The notes: generated from the sequence alone by a model not told the origin. A stretch of 64,000 nt of DNA from Paenibacillus chondroitinus NBRC 15376 (GCF_004000765.1 NZ_BILW01000002.1:124001-188000), one strand, 5' to 3'; positions 42,960 to 51,818 are shown, counted from the stretch's first letter. Translations and numbers: made by a program.

Positions 42960-43967
42960 TTGATTACAATTTATGATATCGCTGAAAAAGCCGGTGTTTC
43001 GGCCATGACCGTTTCCCGAGTTATCAATAACACGGGCCGCATCAGCGAAGCCACGCGCAAGCGTGTTAAGAAGGTTATGGAAGAACTTCACTATATTCCA
43101 AACTCAATGGCTCGCAGCCTCGTCCTACAAAAGACGAAAATTCTGTCACTGCTTATAACAGATATTACGAACCCGTTTTATACGACACTCGCCCGCGGGG
43201 CTGAGGATGCCGCACTTCGGGCCGGTTACCGGCTGTTGTTCGCAAATAGCGATGAGGACTACGCGAAGGAGAAAGGTTATGTCGATATGATGTTGTCTAC
43301 CCGTGTGGACGGCGTCCTGTTCGCCCCTACCGGGGACCACTCGCTCGAGAATTTACTGCAGCTGCAAAAACATAACATTCCTTTTGTCGTGCTCGACCGT
43401 GAAATTCCGGGCATTGAAGCGGATCTCGTGCTTGGGGACAGCAAGGAAGGCGCAAGAAAGCTCGTAGAGCACTTGATTGAGCTCGGGCATCACCGGATTG
43501 CCATGATTAACGGTTCCCCTGACGTCTCCACCGCTCGGCTAAGGTATACAGGCTATCGCGAAGCTCATCTGCTCAGCGGACTCGCTGTCGAGGATTCGCT
43601 CGTGATTCACCGGAACTTCCGGGATTTTCAAGATGAATCTGCGCTTGATGCGCTGATCCATCACGAGAATCCGCCTACCGCCATTTTTGCAGCCAACAAC
43701 ATGCTGGCCATTGGCGCCATTCAAGCCCTGAGAAAACGCGGCCTGCAGGTCCCCAGCGATCTCTCGGTCGTTTGCTTCGATGGTTTCGGACCCACGGATG
43801 CTTTAAATCCTTTTCTGACCGTAGCTTCGCAGCCGGCCTATCAATTCGGCGCGTTGGGCATGCAGCTGCTCATCGAGCGCATTGAAGGCGAAGCAACGCT
43901 GGAGCATCGGAAGATGATCCTGCCTTCGGAGCTGCTCATTCGTTCATCTACGCAAGCTTTGGCGTGA
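42960..43967 (+). CDS. LacI-family regulator of fucose genes
   Basis: A 335-residue LacI-type repressor: helix-turn-helix with hinge helix (residues 2-58: TIYDIAEKAGVSAMTVSRVI, HYIPNSMARSL) and a periplasmic-binding-protein-like sensor domain (LLITDITNPFYTTLARGAED, GVLFAPTG, FVVLDREIPG, HHRIAMINGSPDVSTARLRY, SVVCFDGFG). TTG 42960 follows AAAGGTGA by nine bases. It is divergent from fucU-fucI with two matching palindromes, so it probably represses them and itself, induced by fucose or fuculose. Confidence 0.92.
   Translation: MITIYDIAEKAGVSAMTVSRVINNTGRISEATRKRVKKVMEELHYIPNSMARSLVLQKTKILSLLITDITNPFYTTLARGAEDAALRAGYRLLFANSDEDYAKEKGYVDMMLSTRVDGVLFAPTGDHSLENLLQLQKHNIPFVVLDREIPGIEADLVLGDSKEGARKLVEHLIELGHHRIAMINGSPDVSTARLRYTGYREAHLLSGLAVEDSLVIHRNFRDFQDESALDALIHHENPPTAIFAANNMLAIGAIQALRKRGLQVPSDLSVVCFDGFGPTDALNPFLTVASQPAYQFGALGMQLLIERIEGEATLEHRKMILPSELLIRSSTQALA
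43020..43031 (+). promoter_or_regulatory. Possible intragenic operator in the LacI-type gene
   Basis: GTTATCAATAAC differs at one base from the palindrome at 42865-42876. It lies in the helix-turn-helix codons (VINN), so it may be coincidence, but its position 60 bp into the gene would suit an autoregulatory loop. Confidence 0.3.
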
Positions 43968-44035
43968 GTAGAAAATCGCCCTATGCCCTTGCGCCTTACG
44001 TTCAGCAAAATCAACAGGTTATCAAAGGAGATCAC

Positions 44036-44347
44036 ATGAATCCAACCGTTAAACAAGCCCTGCAAATGACCATCGACAACTGGAACGCCATGTCTGCCTC
44101 GCGTAACGATGAGCAGGAAGCGGTAGCGGACCAATTCCAGTCCTCTTTTTACCTATTCATCGATGTTTTCCGTGAATGGGTCCAAGTATTGGAGCCGCAG
44201 CCGCAATCTATCGACGATCTGATGAATTTGGAGATGGTGCAGGACATCCTGGACATCCTCCCCGCGCCGCTCCACCTCAACTTTGAGACGGAAGCCGAGT
44301 TGATCATGGACAATGTTCTCCGAGTTGACGAGGATAAATATGATTAA
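44036..44347 (+). CDS. Hypothetical protein, 103 residues
   Basis: From ATG 44036, four bases or so after AAAGGAGATCA; the frame itself opens at 43964 inside the LacI-type gene. It is an acidic, helical, soluble protein (TVKQALQMTIDNWNAMSASR, FYLFIDVFREWVQVLEPQP) with no signal peptide or motif that I recognise. It follows the LacI-type gene by 68 bp on the same strand and may be read from the same transcript. Confidence 0.7.
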   Translation: MNPTVKQALQMTIDNWNAMSASRNDEQEAVADQFQSSFYLFIDVFREWVQVLEPQPQSIDDLMNLEMVQDILDILPAPLHLNFETEAELIMDNVLRVDEDKYD

Positions 44348-44385
44348 ACCCGGCATCCGCTTGAGTACGGCGGCCAACATTTAGC

Positions 44386-44511
44386 GGAACTACAAGACGC
44401 TGTGCTCTGGCAAACAGACGATTTGGCATCAGAAGCGGAACTACAGGGCCTTATTCCAGCAAAGCTGCCTCATTTTATCCAAATACAACAAAAATAGTGA
44501 CCCACAGTTCC
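44386..44511. repeat. Three-unit GGAACTACAGG repeat, copy D
   Basis: Units at 44386 and 44437 (forward) and about 44489-44511 (inverted, ending CAGTTCC); starts are 51 and 52 bp apart. It is more diverged than the other copies and fills the gap after the 103-residue gene. Confidence 0.75.
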
Positions 44512-44584
44512 CTTACAATGTCGCATATGGCCAATTACATCGAAATAGCACCCTGGTGTCCCCTTATCTCCACGGCAAACAAAA

Positions 44585-44625
44585 AAGCTGTCTCCAATGG
44601 TTCATCCGACCCACGAAGACAGCTT
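44585..44625 (-). terminator. Terminator of the 169-residue membrane protein gene
   Basis: AAGCTGTCT and AGACAGCTT form the stem; on the minus strand a T6 run follows. Confidence 0.75.
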
Positions 44626-44634
44626 CATTTATGC

Positions 44635-45144
44635 CTATACCGTTTTATCCACAAAAGCAACTTGATTCTGCTCAGCAAATTTCTTCAATCTGCCCGCCAT
44701 GGCCGCCACGTCAAAACGATTCAGCGTTCTGTTGTACACCCAGCGCGGGGATTTGCCTTTCAGATGAATAACCACCTGTCCTGGCGCATACACGATCTCG
44801 TTAATGTTATCCGCACCCAGTACCAGCTCTCTGGCAAATCCACGCTTCGACAAGCTCGTCTTACTCACCTTCAGATAAGGTCTGCGAATGAAATAAACGA
44901 ACAAACCTACTACCATGTATGCGCAAGTTGTGTACCAATACATGGTGTCCCCACTCGTTTTAGTCAAAGTCAACAATAGAAAGACGGAAATCAGAACGAA
45001 AAACAAAGCTAACATAATGCTTCTGCCCTTAAACACTTCAGCCCGATCAGGATCTGTAGAAATAGGGGCAATCCCTCTTTTGGACCTATCCTTATTGATT
45101 TTCTTAGCATTTTTACTGACCATTCGTTCCCACTTGCGAGACAT
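44635..45144 (-). CDS. Membrane protein of unknown function, 169 residues
   Basis: A basic N-terminal 45 residues (VSKNAKKINKDRSKRG), two predicted membrane segments (about 44-63 and 70-88: IMLALFFVLISVFLLLTL, YTTCAYMVVGLFVYFI), then a soluble C-terminal domain (VSKTSLSKRGFARELVLGAD, IHLKGKSPRWVYNRTLNRFD) that looks like a small beta domain of the bacterial PH type. AAGGAG precedes the ATG. The role is unknown. Confidence 0.75.
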   Translation of the reverse strand: MSRKWERMVSKNAKKINKDRSKRGIAPISTDPDRAEVFKGRSIMLALFFVLISVFLLLTLTKTSGDTMYWYTTCAYMVVGLFVYFIRRPYLKVSKTSLSKRGFARELVLGADNINEIVYAPGQVVIHLKGKSPRWVYNRTLNRFDVAAMAGRLKKFAEQNQVAFVDKTV

Positions 45145-45231
45145 TCATTTCACTCCTTGATTTTCTGCGTTCAGGACTCCTTGTCACTGTTGCTATCACT
45201 GTTACTACCTCTACCGCTACCACCGACATTG

Positions 45232-46074
45232 TTATTTCAACAATCGATGTAAGAGGCCTTCGTACCATCTCCATGGCAAAAAACTTCTAGCCCAAAGCCC
45301 CATCTGCACACCGCGGCCAAGCGGATAACGAAGCTTCGCTCCCGGCTTGTCCACCAGCCGCGCGATTGCGTCTGCAACTTCCTGCGGATCGGGTGCGGTC
45401 ATGGCCGTTTTCCGCGAATACGCCAACACCTTGCCAAGCTGCTGCCAGTATGGCGATGTTTCCGTCGTATGAATAGCCTCGAAACCTTTTCGCCAAATCT
45501 CCGTGCGGTAAGCTCCCGGTTCAACCAGATGTACCCTGATGCCAAACGGCAGCATCTCCAAACGAAGGGATTCGCTAAATCCCTCGACCGCGAACTTGGA
45601 TGTGCTATACGGCGCATACCCGGGAAAGGCCGACAACCCGCTCACACTGCTCACATTGACAATGCAGCCTGACTGGTTAGCGCGCATGATCGGTAAAACG
45701 GCCTTGGTCGTCGCAATGACGCCAAACACATTCGTTTCCAGTTGGGACCGCCAGGCTTCCATCGGGACATCTTCCACGTAGCCGCCAACAGCGAAGCCGG
45801 CATTGTTAATCAGCACATCGATTCGTCCATACTTCTTCATGATAGCAGAAACAGCCTCTTCAATCGATGTCTGAATCGTTACATCTAAGCGTAAGGTGTC
45901 GATGGATGAGCTTACTCCTGCCTTTTCAGCTTGCAGCAGCAATGAGTCGCTCCTGCTCAAGTCCCGCATCGTCGCGATCACATGGTACCCTTTTTGAGCC
46001 AGCGTAATTGACGTTAACAAGCCGAAACCGCTGGATGCACCTGTCACCAGTGCGATTCCATGTGTACTCCCCAT
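45232..46074 (-). CDS. SDR-family oxidoreductase
   Basis: About 280 residues, classical short-chain dehydrogenase: VTGASSGFGLLTS (residues about 9-21), LRLDVT, VLINNAGFAVGG, NVSSVSGLSAFPGYAPYSTS with catalytic Ser and Tyr, and Lys four residues after the Tyr, then VEPGAYRTEIW. The C-terminal LRYPLGRGVQMG is typical of retinol-dehydrogenase-like bacterial SDRs. The frame opens at GTG 46083; ATG 46074 fits the GAGGGGCGG site better. The substrate is unknown; it stands alone. Confidence 0.88.
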   Translation of the reverse strand: MGSTHGIALVTGASSGFGLLTSITLAQKGYHVIATMRDLSRSDSLLLQAEKAGVSSSIDTLRLDVTIQTSIEEAVSAIMKKYGRIDVLINNAGFAVGGYVEDVPMEAWRSQLETNVFGVIATTKAVLPIMRANQSGCIVNVSSVSGLSAFPGYAPYSTSKFAVEGFSESLRLEMLPFGIRVHLVEPGAYRTEIWRKGFEAIHTTETSPYWQQLGKVLAYSRKTAMTAPDPQEVADAIARLVDKPGAKLRYPLGRGVQMGLWARSFLPWRWYEGLLHRLLK

Positions 46075-46226
46075 CGCCGCCACCGCCCCTCATCTAGCAA
46101 TCACTACCCTACATAATCCCACACAAACCTCACAATGTCGATATGCAAAAGTGATGCAGCGAGCACCATTATTCTCTTGCATGCCCATAAGCCCGATGTT
46201 TTAATCCCTCTTCCCCTCAAACGAAA

Positions 46227-46250
46227 AGAAGCCCCGCATCAGGGACTTCT
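46227..46250 (-). terminator. Terminator of the DNRLRE/beta-helix gene
   Basis: AGAAGCCCC and GGGACTTCT pair with one mismatch; on the minus strand TTTTCGTTT follows. It lies 13 bp past the stop. Confidence 0.7.
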
Positions 46251-46262
46251 CCTTCTTCACCA

Positions 46263-48065
46263 TCATTTATTCACATTGGAGTTATACAAGTTGCCTCCGC
46301 CCGTACGGGTGTCATTTTGTGCCGTCGTCCCCGTAGCAGCGCTTGTCGCATACACTACATAACCTGTTGAGCTGTCCAAATTCACCGTGTTATTGTTAAA
46401 AGCATTATTCGTACCTGTCGCATACTCCGTGCCGTGGGTACGAACCTGGAACGCATCCACCACATTGGAGTTGCCGTTTCGGAACCCTTGATTATAGCGT
46501 ACGATCGTATTTACACCTTTGATATCGATAAAACTGTCTGCACTGTTAGCTCCGCTTATACCAGTCCCGTTGAACGTACAGTACTCGATAATCGTCCCGT
46601 TGGCCCCTTCTTTTACGTCAATATGCTCAGCGGTAATCCCGCCGTCAAAATTCGTATGCGAGATCACATTTCCTGTCACAACATGCTCATAATCCGAACT
46701 GGAATCCGAACCTACATAGGCTCCTTCCCCATAACCCGCTTGGTATTTGCCGGTATCATAGATCAAAGAATACTCCAGTGTGTTGTTCGAGCTGCCGTCA
46801 CGGAAATGTACACCTTCGTCTCCAACATAATGAACTTCAACATTGTTAAGCAGATTGCGGTTTCCATTGTCTATGATAATTCCTTTTTGGGCATTGGTGA
46901 TCTCCATATCGCGAATTTGCCAATAATCACCTGTCAGGTGAATGCCATAGGAACCATCGTTCACATTCACGCCTTTGAGGATCGCCGGATTCGCGGCATC
47001 GCAGCTTTTCAGGATAATCGGATTGGCAGATGTCCCGCTTTTGCCTGAGTAGAATAACCCTTGACCGCCTGGATCACCGCTCGTCGATCGGTTGCCGATA
47101 TAAGTGCCTGGAGCAATAGAGATGACACTGCCTGCTGACGCATTCAGCATGGCATCCTGTATGGCAGCCGTTGTGTTCAGCGCATTCGTGCAGCCCGCCG
47201 GAGGTGTCCCCGCGCTCGTTGTCGCATTGATCGTGCTGCTCTGCGCGGAGGCATTGCCTGCGGCATCTTTCGCTTTGACATAATAGCTATATGTCGTCGA
47301 AGCCGTCAAACCGGTATCGCTGGTCGAGGTGCCGCTTACGTTTTTCAGGAATGTGCCGTTGCGGTACACATCATAGCCCGTAACCCCCACATTGTCCGTG
47401 GATGCGTTCCAGCTTAAATTGATTTGCGAGCTGGAGGCTGCTGATCCCGTCAAACCCGAAGGCGCAGTAGGCGCCTGTGTATCCCCGCCCCCGCCGGCGC
47501 TGCCGCTAACGACAACAAGCTGAGGTTTATTGGCCGCATTTTCACTGCTGTTCAGGGTTGTGTACTTGCCGACACTTTCCTGGAGTGCAAAAGAAACAAC
47601 GCCATCCCCTGCAGCTTGTGCAGTCACATAGGAGGTCACATCAATTTCGTTATACGTATTCGTCGTATTGATCGAAACACTTCCAGCCGAACTGCCAACC
47701 GCAGGTTTGTTGTTCCAGGTCAGCGCCGACTGCGTCCAACTGTCAGCCGTTTGATAAGCGGAAAGAACCGTTGCTGCTGACGCGCTCCCGTACACGCGCA
47801 ATTTGGCGCTTGTCACACCGGTTAGACCGCTTAGATCAAACTTAAGATACGAGTAGCGTGATGCGCTTGCATCATTTTTGACATACAAGGAAGTTGCTGT
47901 CCCATAATTGGAATCCCCGTTACTTTGATGAACGTAAGCGTCATCAGACGGAGCGAGCGTCGACGTTGCGGCACTTGCGAACGATGGCAGCGCCATCAGC
48001 ATCCAAGATGAGAGCAGAACCGCAGCCCATGTTTTCCCTGCATGTTTGCGAACGATTGTAACCAT
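46263..48065 (-). CDS. Secreted multidomain right-handed beta-helix protein
   Basis: 600 residues: Sec signal (about 1-33, ending SFASAA), a DNRLRE-type carbohydrate-associated domain (about 34-190: SDDAYVHQSNGDSNYGTATS, SYLKFDLSGL), a Gly/Asp linker, a fibronectin III domain (about 200-288) and a C-terminal parallel beta-helix (about 295-600: AGSVISIAPGTYIGNRS, LTGDYWQIRDMEITNAQKGI, EGVHFRDGSSNNTLEYS, YGEGAYVGSD). Such proteins are usually polysaccharide lyases or hydrolases, but no catalytic set is certain. The helix domain is paralogous to that encoded at 56131-57555. A cre-like site lies upstream. Confidence 0.85.
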   Translation of the reverse strand: MVTIVRKHAGKTWAAVLLSSWMLMALPSFASAATSTLAPSDDAYVHQSNGDSNYGTATSLYVKNDASASRYSYLKFDLSGLTGVTSAKLRVYGSASAATVLSAYQTADSWTQSALTWNNKPAVGSSAGSVSINTTNTYNEIDVTSYVTAQAAGDGVVSFALQESVGKYTTLNSSENAANKPQLVVVSGSAGGGGDTQAPTAPSGLTGSAASSSQINLSWNASTDNVGVTGYDVYRNGTFLKNVSGTSTSDTGLTASTTYSYYVKAKDAAGNASAQSSTINATTSAGTPPAGCTNALNTTAAIQDAMLNASAGSVISIAPGTYIGNRSTSGDPGGQGLFYSGKSGTSANPIILKSCDAANPAILKGVNVNDGSYGIHLTGDYWQIRDMEITNAQKGIIIDNGNRNLLNNVEVHYVGDEGVHFRDGSSNNTLEYSLIYDTGKYQAGYGEGAYVGSDSSSDYEHVVTGNVISHTNFDGGITAEHIDVKEGANGTIIEYCTFNGTGISGANSADSFIDIKGVNTIVRYNQGFRNGNSNVVDAFQVRTHGTEYATGTNNAFNNNTVNLDSSTGYVVYATSAATGTTAQNDTRTGGGNLYNSNVNK

Positions 48066-48177
48066 TACACCATTCCTCCTAAATGTTCAAATCTTCTCCT
48101 CGTTGCCCAGATGACCAGCGGTAAATTAGCAGCAGACAGGTTCACACGCTCCTCTTTTCCACACATTCTTACCAGCT

Positions 48178-48191
48178 TGGCAACGCTTACA
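48178..48191 (-). promoter_or_regulatory. cre-like site upstream of the beta-helix gene
   Basis: On the minus strand TGTAAGCGTTGCCA has one mismatch to TGWAANCGNTNWCA. It is 113 bp upstream of the start at 48065, consistent with CcpA control of the secreted enzyme. Confidence 0.45.
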
Positions 48192-48266
48192 TATGAAAGT
48201 ATAAAAGATTGCCAGCCCAGCATGTGTCCATTTATTGTCTAGAAGTTGCACTGTATTGCGGTATTT

Positions 48267-49112
48267 CTAAAGCTGCAGACGGTATGTCTTCGGAGTGATC
48301 CCCAGCACTGTTTTAAACACCCGGCAGAAATAAGATCCATTCAGAAAGCCGACCTCCTGCGCGATGAAGCTGGCCGTTTTATTCGTCGTTTCGAGCAGCA
48401 AACAAGCCTCTTTTAGCCTGCGGGCCACGATAAATTCCGTAATGGAACTGCCCGTAGACTGCCGAAAAGTATGAGACAAGTAATAGGTGGATAAGTGCAA
48501 ATCCTCGGACATCCGATTTAAATCGAATTTCTCTTTATAGTGAAGTTCAATCCATTCAATCATCTGTATGGCGGTATGCGAATAACGTGGTCTGAGCTTC
48601 TCTTCAAAACCGCTATACAGCTTTTTCCTGACAGGCTCAATCCCCTGAAGAATGGCTAAAAGCGATAAAACGAACTCTTCCTCCTGTTTATGAAGGAGCG
48701 TACGCGCCAGTTTCTCGTGAAGCCGCTCAAATAAAGCTGCCACATGCTGCTGCTCCCCAATGGCCTGACATTGTAAGGGCTGCTTCCAGAGGATATTGAA
48801 CCACTGGCGTATTCCACTGAAAGCGAGCAGCGCTGCATCCAGCTTATAGGGATCAAACATGAGGATGGAGCGGACGAACGGCCCCTTGATTTGCAGCCGA
48901 TGCAATTGGAACGGCTGAAATACGAGCAGCGTGCCAGGCTCAACAGGGCAAACCTGCTTATTCACCTCGACATGGCCATACCCCTCGTAGACATACAGAA
49001 ATTCCATACAAGGATGAGCATGGTAAATTTCCCACGCGGGCTTTCGGCTGATCTTGTAATGGTTCAGGTGAAACGGTTCTTTTCTCACATCGACATTCGT
49101 GCTTAGCTTCAA
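48267..49112 (-). CDS. AraC-family regulator
   Basis: About 281 residues: cupin N-terminal half (YHAHPCMEFLYVYEGYGHVE, PFQLHRLQ) and AraC helix-turn-helix pair (about 185-280: MSEDLHLSTYYLSHTFRQST, ASFIAQEVGFLNGSYFCRVF, GITPKTYR). The frame opens at GTG 49163, but GGAGGG lies seven bases before TTG 49112, which is the better start. It is encoded upstream of, and on the same strand as, the beta-helix protein gene and may regulate it. Confidence 0.87.
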   Translation of the reverse strand: MKLSTNVDVRKEPFHLNHYKISRKPAWEIYHAHPCMEFLYVYEGYGHVEVNKQVCPVEPGTLLVFQPFQLHRLQIKGPFVRSILMFDPYKLDAALLAFSGIRQWFNILWKQPLQCQAIGEQQHVAALFERLHEKLARTLLHKQEEEFVLSLLAILQGIEPVRKKLYSGFEEKLRPRYSHTAIQMIEWIELHYKEKFDLNRMSEDLHLSTYYLSHTFRQSTGSSITEFIVARRLKEACLLLETTNKTASFIAQEVGFLNGSYFCRVFKTVLGITPKTYRLQL

Positions 49113-49227
49113 TCGCGATCCCTCCAACTGATGGAATGAAATGGCAGCTTTTTGCGTGAGCACACTATATCACATCCAGCCTTCCTGCAATTGTGTAAAA
49201 CCTAGGTTTGCCAGTGTTTTTTATAGG

Positions 49228-49290
49228 CAAAAAAACCTGCACTTGCTCCCTCGCACATGAGGAGGATCGCAGGTACAGGTTTCTTTTATT
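49228..49290 (-). terminator. Terminator of the tatA transcript
   Basis: AAAAAACCTGCAC pairs imperfectly with GCAGGTACAGGTTT across an inner CTCC/GGAG helix; a T-rich run follows on the minus strand. It closes the oxidase-ridA-tatA unit. Confidence 0.7.
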
Positions 49291-49302
49291 CACGTCGTCA
49301 AA

Positions 49303-49515
49303 TTAAGCTTTTGCTTTATCCAGCAGCTTATCATCCTTCTCAATATGGTCAGCTGTTTCTTTACCTTCGGAAACAAGCTCCCTCGCCGAACTCTTAAACT
49401 CATGCAGCGTACGTCCAACAGCGCGTCCCAGCTCCGGAAGCTTGGAAGGCCCGAAAAGCACCAGCACAACAACTAAGATTAACATAAGACCTGGAAACCC
49501 GATATTTTGCAGCAT
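49303..49515 (-). CDS. tatA: Twin-arginine translocase subunit TatA
   Basis: 70 residues: one membrane helix ([20 protein letters not shown]) with the invariant FG hinge ([20 protein letters not shown]), an amphipathic helix and a charged tail (KKD-type: [14 protein letters not shown]). TatA polymers form the pore for folded Tat substrates with TatC, encoded at 52212. CGGAG precedes the ATG. It is the third gene after the Tat-signal oxidase and the RidA-like gene on the same strand, so it probably serves that oxidase. Confidence 0.95.
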   Translation of the reverse strand: MLQNIGFPGLMLILVVVLVLFGPSKLPELGRAVGRTLHEFKSSARELVSEGKETADHIEKDDKLLDKAKA

Positions 49516-49535
49516 AGATCATCAACTCCGTTTCA

Positions 49536-50096
49536 TTAGTCTTGGTTATGATGTTTCGGATATACCGCTACCGCTTCGATTTCGATCAACCAGTCAGAGC
49601 TGACGAGGCCTGCTACGCCAACTGTGGAACGCGCCGGTTTCACAGGATTGGCTTCCGTCCCAAAAAATTGAGCATAAGCATCAAACCAGCCTTGATAATC
49701 AAACTTGTTCTCTTTGGCAGCATCGGCTGTCACATAGACACGCAGATAAGCGACATCGGCAAGCGTTAAGCCTTTCTCCTTCAATTGTTTTTCAATTTCC
49801 TTCAAAATTCCGATACCTTGCGTTTTGGTATCCCCGTAACGCTCATAAACGGTTTTGCCATCCTTATTAATAACCGGCGGCACCGTACCGCTTGTAAACA
49901 AATAGGAAGAGCCAGCCGGGACGGATACGCCCGCAGAAATCGAAGAGCTCGGATTGCCATAGAACTCGACTTCATTAATAGGCTCCGCCGCATATTTATT
50001 GGTCTTCTCAGCTCCTGCTGCATAAGCGCTAACACAAATGAGGCATGAACCTATGGTGGCAGCTGCTATGGTTTTCACTTTTTTAGTTAAGATCAT
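49536..50096 (-). CDS. Exported RidA-family protein
   Basis: 186 residues. An N-terminal export signal (KKVKTIAAATIGSCLICVSA) is followed by a RidA/YjgF domain of about 140 residues (LFTSGTVPP, QGIGILKEIEKQLKEKGLTL, VAYLRVYVT, and the conserved Arg in KPARSTVGVAGL). Signal peptidase I cleavage after AYA looks likely, but IGSC could also act as a lipobox. RidA enzymes hydrolyse reactive enamines and imines to ketones and ammonia. An exported form next to an exported amino-acid oxidase, whose product is an imino acid, makes functional sense. GAGGAGCG precedes the ATG, 20 bp after the oxidase stop. Confidence 0.9.
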   Translation of the reverse strand: MILTKKVKTIAAATIGSCLICVSAYAAGAEKTNKYAAEPINEVEFYGNPSSSISAGVSVPAGSSYLFTSGTVPPVINKDGKTVYERYGDTKTQGIGILKEIEKQLKEKGLTLADVAYLRVYVTADAAKENKFDYQGWFDAYAQFFGTEANPVKPARSTVGVAGLVSSDWLIEIEAVAVYPKHHNQD

Positions 50097-50116
50097 CGTT
50101 CATCGCTCCTCTTTGT

Positions 50117-51724
50117 CTACTCTTTCATGACGCGCTCATGAATCTCGGTGACCACTTTTCTTGCAGACTCGATAGCCCCTGCTTGCCAAGCGGTAATATA
50201 GCTGATATGCTCTCCCGCCAAATAAATACGGCCGTCCGGTTTACATAACGTCGGATAGTAATTCTTACGGTCATCTGCCGTATAGGACGCCCATCCGCCC
50301 AAATTATACTTGATCTTCTTCCAGTCGATGGAGAACGAAGCTTCGAACTCTTTATAATATTGCGGATGGATTTTAGCACCTTGGCTTAATGCATAATCTT
50401 CGCGCTGGGCCGGCGTCATTTTGCCGAGTTTATCTGCATTTCCGCCGAAGGCGTAGTAACCGAGCAGTAGCCCTTTTTTCGCAAAATAGTCGGTAGGCGG
50501 GTAATAAATGCTGGAAATATCCATATTCGTCAATGTACTTCCGCCGTAGATGAATTCATCTTCCTCCCAGAAACGGCGTTTGAATTGAAGACCGATTTTA
50601 CCAGCAGATGCGTAAGCAATCTTGGAAATCGCCGTCCTCATTTCAGCAGAGAAATCAGCCTTAATATTAGTGAGAACAGGAAGCGGAATGGTACAGATAC
50701 AGTAGTCTCCTGAAATCTCTTTACCGGCACCCGTGTTCAAATCCTTGTACAGAATGGTTACGCCGTCAGACGATTGTTTAATTTCTTGCACTTCGGAATG
50801 GAAGACAATTTTGTCGCTGACACGCTTTTCAAAAGCTTTGGCAATCATATCCATCCCGCCAACCGGGTGGAACATCATCATTTGTTGATCATAGGAATAT
50901 TCACTGCTAAAAAATTGCCCAAAACCGGAATTAATGATGGCCTTTAAGCTAAAAGGGTCTTTCCGAACGCCGGAGTCGAATTTACCGCCCGGTTCCTCGG
51001 TGTAGCCAGCCCGCTCCGAGCCTTTGTAGAACAGATCCGCATTCAGATCCCCTTCGGATTTCAAGTAGGCGACAAGTTTCGCTTTCTCTTCTGTTGTTAG
51101 AGGGAGATCCAGCGCCTTCTGATTCACTGCTTTCGCCAACATTTCGGCAACATACCCTCTTACATCCGCTTTGGCCTGGCGCTTAGGAATTTTCACACCC
51201 GATAATTCGCCAACATTTTCATTGTAATAGTAACCACTTTCATTCACATTATTAAAAGGCTCGATCGCTACGCCAAATTTACGGGCATAATCCAAAGTTA
51301 CATGAAACTGTGGAATCCGCATTGGTCCTGCATTAAAATACATCCCGTTATCAAAGCGCGCCACTTGCTTGGTACCGCCAATTTCCGTGACCGACGTTCC
51401 TCTGCGAACCGACCATGCTCTACCACCCGCACGAGCTCTAGCTTCTAGAATGGTGCATTGATACCCCGCATTCCCTAGTTCATAGGCAGCTGTTAAACCT
51501 GCAATCCCTCCGCCTAAAATGATGACTTTCTTACCATTGCGATTGGTAGATGTGAGATCCCAGCCTGAAGGAGGCGTATAGTCGGCTGCTTTCATTGTCT
51601 CTGGGGATAACAAACCTAATGTACCCATTACACTGAAAAGTGCGGCTGACCCTCCTACTTTTCCGACTGTGGTCAAAAATTGTCTACGTGTAATTTGATC
51701 TTCTTTGATCGGTGTCTTCTCCAT
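50117..51724 (-). CDS. Tat-exported flavin amine oxidase (L-amino-acid oxidase-like)
   Basis: 535 residues. The N-terminus has a twin-arginine signal (QITRRQFLTTVGKVGGSAAL, cleavage probably near residue 46), followed by the FAD fingerprint VIILGGGIAGLTAAYELGNA and the ARAGGRAWSVRRG motif, a substrate domain, and the C-terminal FAD contact GRIYLAGEHISYITAWQAGA. Enzymes of this family oxidise amino acids or amines to imino products with hydrogen peroxide, here outside the membrane. GAGGAGATGGG precedes the ATG. It is divergent from a TnrA-like regulator gene with 17-bp boxes between, and followed by RidA-like and tatA genes. Confidence 0.93.
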   Translation of the reverse strand: MEKTPIKEDQITRRQFLTTVGKVGGSAALFSVMGTLGLLSPETMKAADYTPPSGWDLTSTNRNGKKVIILGGGIAGLTAAYELGNAGYQCTILEARARAGGRAWSVRRGTSVTEIGGTKQVARFDNGMYFNAGPMRIPQFHVTLDYARKFGVAIEPFNNVNESGYYYNENVGELSGVKIPKRQAKADVRGYVAEMLAKAVNQKALDLPLTTEEKAKLVAYLKSEGDLNADLFYKGSERAGYTEEPGGKFDSGVRKDPFSLKAIINSGFGQFFSSEYSYDQQMMMFHPVGGMDMIAKAFEKRVSDKIVFHSEVQEIKQSSDGVTILYKDLNTGAGKEISGDYCICTIPLPVLTNIKADFSAEMRTAISKIAYASAGKIGLQFKRRFWEEDEFIYGGSTLTNMDISSIYYPPTDYFAKKGLLLGYYAFGGNADKLGKMTPAQREDYALSQGAKIHPQYYKEFEASFSIDWKKIKYNLGGWASYTADDRKNYYPTLCKPDGRIYLAGEHISYITAWQAGAIESARKVVTEIHERVMKE

Positions 51725-51801
51725 GCTCCCATCTCCTCGTTCGTGTTTGGATAAACCGCACCTTTAACATACCAACGGAAAATGGTTTCGTCATTAGTTT
51801 G

Positions 51802-51818
51802 TGTAAGATAACATTACA
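51802..51818. promoter_or_regulatory. TnrA/GlnR-type box 1
   Basis: TGTAAGATAACATTACA fits the TGTNA-N7-TNACA consensus exactly. It lies 78 bp upstream of the oxidase start, an activator-like position for that gene. Confidence 0.75.

Noticed and set aside
46434..47048. 204-codon plus frame opposite the first beta-helix gene
   Set aside because: Shadow of a repetitive beta-helix coding sequence; no start context.
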